Shown piece by piece: positions 5,686-7,065 of a stretch of 7,065 bases of DNA. Origin of the DNA: Helicobacteraceae bacterium (GTDB lineage Bacteria; Campylobacterota; Campylobacteria; Campylobacterales; Sulfurimonadaceae); the NCBI GenBank assembly GCA_024635885.1, contig JAGXIA010000036.1, forward strand, positions 1-7,065. The letters are read 5' to 3'. How positions within the stretch are numbered: position 1 is the first letter of the stretch; the number at the start of each line of letters is the position of its first letter. The notes beneath the pieces are model-generated. The model searched no databases and was not told the DNA's origin. It saw only the letters and a program-made list of their open reading frames with translations. The translations under genes were made by a program, and so were the position numbers.

Positions 5686-7065
5686 ATGAAGTATATGTTT
5701 ATTGTATGTGTGTTTTTATTCTCTTTATTTGCAAACGAGTTAAAGTATGAAACATCGCCATACTTACAACAGCATGCGACAAATCCAGTCAATTGGTTAC
5801 CTTGGGGTGAGAAGGCTTTTGCTAAAGCTAAAAAAGAAAATAAGCCGGTGTTTTTATCTATTGGATATTCCACATGCCATTGGTGTCATGTTATGGCAAA
5901 AGAATCATTTGAAAACGCAGAGATAGCAAAACTTTTTAACAAGTATTTTATATGCATAAAAGTTGACAGAGAAGAGATGCCGCATTTAGACAGCTATTAT
6001 CAGCAAGTTTATCAAAAAGTCAAAAAGCATTCAGGCGGCTGGCCCTTAAGTATTTTTCTAAGCTATGATAAAAAACCCTTTTATATAGCTACATATATTC
6101 CATCAAAAAAACAGTCTTACCATGAAGGCTTAGATACGCTTTTACCTCGAATAAATCAAGAATACAGGTCTGATTATGCATCGATAATGAAACGCATAGA
6201 GACAATAGAATCGATAATGAGTAAACCACTAGAAGTTGCTAAAAATAAAAACAATGATATCTCTGTAAAAACACTTGTCGACGCTTTAAATAAAGACTAT
6301 GATGAAATTTATAGCGGATTCTCAAGGAACAAAAAATTTCCAGAGGCTTCAAAACTGGCTTTAATGATGGACTTGGCACTGATTGAGCAGAACAAAGACT
6401 TAGAAGAGAAGAGCTTAAAGATGCTTGACACTATGGCACTTCGCGGCTTATATGATCATGTCGAAGGTGGTTTTTTCCGTTACGCTGTTGATGCAGCCTG
6501 GGAGATTCCACACTTTGAGAAAATGCTTTATAACCAAGCGGAATTGATTCCTTTATATGTAAGAGCCTATCTTTTAACAAATAAAAAATTATATAAAGAC
6601 GTAGTAGTTGAAACTATAAATATGCTTGATAAAAGGTTTGTGAAAAATAATTTATATTACAGTGCCAGTGATGCCGATACTCACCACAAAGAAGGCGATT
6701 TTTTTCTGTTTTCTACACAAAACATAAAAGATGCTTTACAAAACAATCCACATGCCAAAGAGATAAAAGATGCTTTAGAATTTACAATGTATGGAAATTT
6801 TGAAGGAAATGTACATCTTAATTTCTATACAAAGAACAGACCAAAAGGTTTTGTGCAATTTAGAAATGCTTTAGTGAAAATAAGAGACAAAAAAGAGTAC
6901 CCTTTTATAGATAAAAAAATAAATACAGCTTGGAATTCTATGATGATAGAAGCACTTTACAGCGCTTCTTTAATAGATGAGAAATATCTTCAAAAAGCAA
7001 ATAATCACTTGAAGGCATTAAAAGAGTTTATGTTTGACAAAGGGGAGTTGTATCATCAGAGTTTA
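5686..7065 (+). CDS. Secreted DUF255 / YyaL-SPATA20-type thioredoxin-domain protein (partial, 3' end outside window)
   Basis: Open reading frame of 460 codons without a stop to the window edge; family members usually have about 600-700 residues, so the C-terminal part is missing here. An N-terminal signal peptide (MKYMFIVCVFLFSLFA, likely cleaved after residue 16) suggests periplasmic location. The thioredoxin-like domain begins with the family hallmark SPYLQQHATNPVNWLPWG (24-41), then LSIGYSTCHWCHVM with the redox motif CHWC at 64-67, VDREE at 93-97 and SGGWPL at 116-121. The following helical region, related to six-hairpin glycosidase/epimerase barrels, shows YDHVEGGFFRYAVD (256-269), IPHFEKMLYNQAE (274-286), SASDAD (326-331), GNFEGNVHLNF (370-380) and AWNSMMIEAL (415-424). 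These are the conserved blocks of the family in the right order. The biochemical role is not established; a thiol-disulfide function is plausible from CHWC. AAAGG (5674-5678) lies seven bases before the ATG. The gene is divergent from the efflux operon and shares its control region. Confidence 0.88.
   Translation, partial: MKYMFIVCVFLFSLFANELKYETSPYLQQHATNPVNWLPWGEKAFAKAKKENKPVFLSIGYSTCHWCHVMAKESFENAEIAKLFNKYFICIKVDREEMPHLDSYYQQVYQKVKKHSGGWPLSIFLSYDKKPFYIATYIPSKKQSYHEGLDTLLPRINQEYRSDYASIMKRIETIESIMSKPLEVAKNKNNDISVKTLVDALNKDYDEIYSGFSRNKKFPEASKLALMMDLALIEQNKDLEEKSLKMLDTMALRGLYDHVEGGFFRYAVDAAWEIPHFEKMLYNQAELIPLYVRAYLLTNKKLYKDVVVETINMLDKRFVKNNLYYSASDADTHHKEGDFFLFSTQNIKDALQNNPHAKEIKDALEFTMYGNFEGNVHLNFYTKNRPKGFVQFRNALVKIRDKKEYPFIDKKINTAWNSMMIEALYSASLIDEKYLQKANNHLKALKEFMFDKGELYHQSL

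Noticed and set aside
5679..5873. Minus-strand open frame of 64 codons
   Set aside because: It overlaps the signal peptide and first conserved block of the DUF255 gene on the opposite strand and has no family resemblance.

Overview
The window is AT-rich and tightly packed, about two thirds A+T by eye. Codon use favours AAA, TTA, ATA and TTT. The protein types (a TolC-like protein with a long first surface loop, an RND permease, and a secreted DUF255/CHWC thioredoxin protein) resemble free-living Campylobacterota such as Sulfurimonas relatives. That taxonomic reading rests on style and recognition, not on a search.

Layout. A 137-bp control region (5549-5685) separates two divergent transcription units. 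Leftward on the minus strand runs a compact operon for a complete tripartite RND efflux pump. Its order is a TolC-family outer-membrane channel (5548-4127), a short periplasmic adaptor (4130-3339), the N-terminal half of an RND permease (3328-1736) and the C-terminal half of that permease (1736-24). The genes are coupled by a 4-base ATGA overlap, a 10-base gap and a 1-base TAATG overlap. Rightward on the plus strand is a secreted DUF255/YyaL/SPATA20-type protein with a CHWC thioredoxin motif. It starts at 5686 and is still open at the window edge (460 codons seen).

How the genes work together. The permease would use the proton gradient to pick up a substrate from the periplasm or inner-membrane surface. 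The adaptor would bridge it to the TolC-like duct, which opens to the outside. The substrate cannot be read from the sequence. The family shares features with both drug (HAE) and metal (HME) RND pumps.

Points of most interest. (1) The permease is encoded as two polypeptides, divided in the cytoplasmic linker between TM6 and TM7, with a Shine-Dalgarno and TAATG stop/start; an A6 tract just upstream offers competing explanations. (2) The adaptor ends after its beta-barrel domain and has no room for a membrane-proximal domain. (3) A perfect 7-bp inverted repeat sits against the extended -10 element of the pump promoter, a good candidate operator. (4) The proton-relay residues are a mixture of known types. 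I see no mobile elements, CRISPR arrays, tRNA or rRNA, and no intergenic stretch above 300 bases. I did not find a clearly new system; the split pump is the strongest candidate for something unusual.
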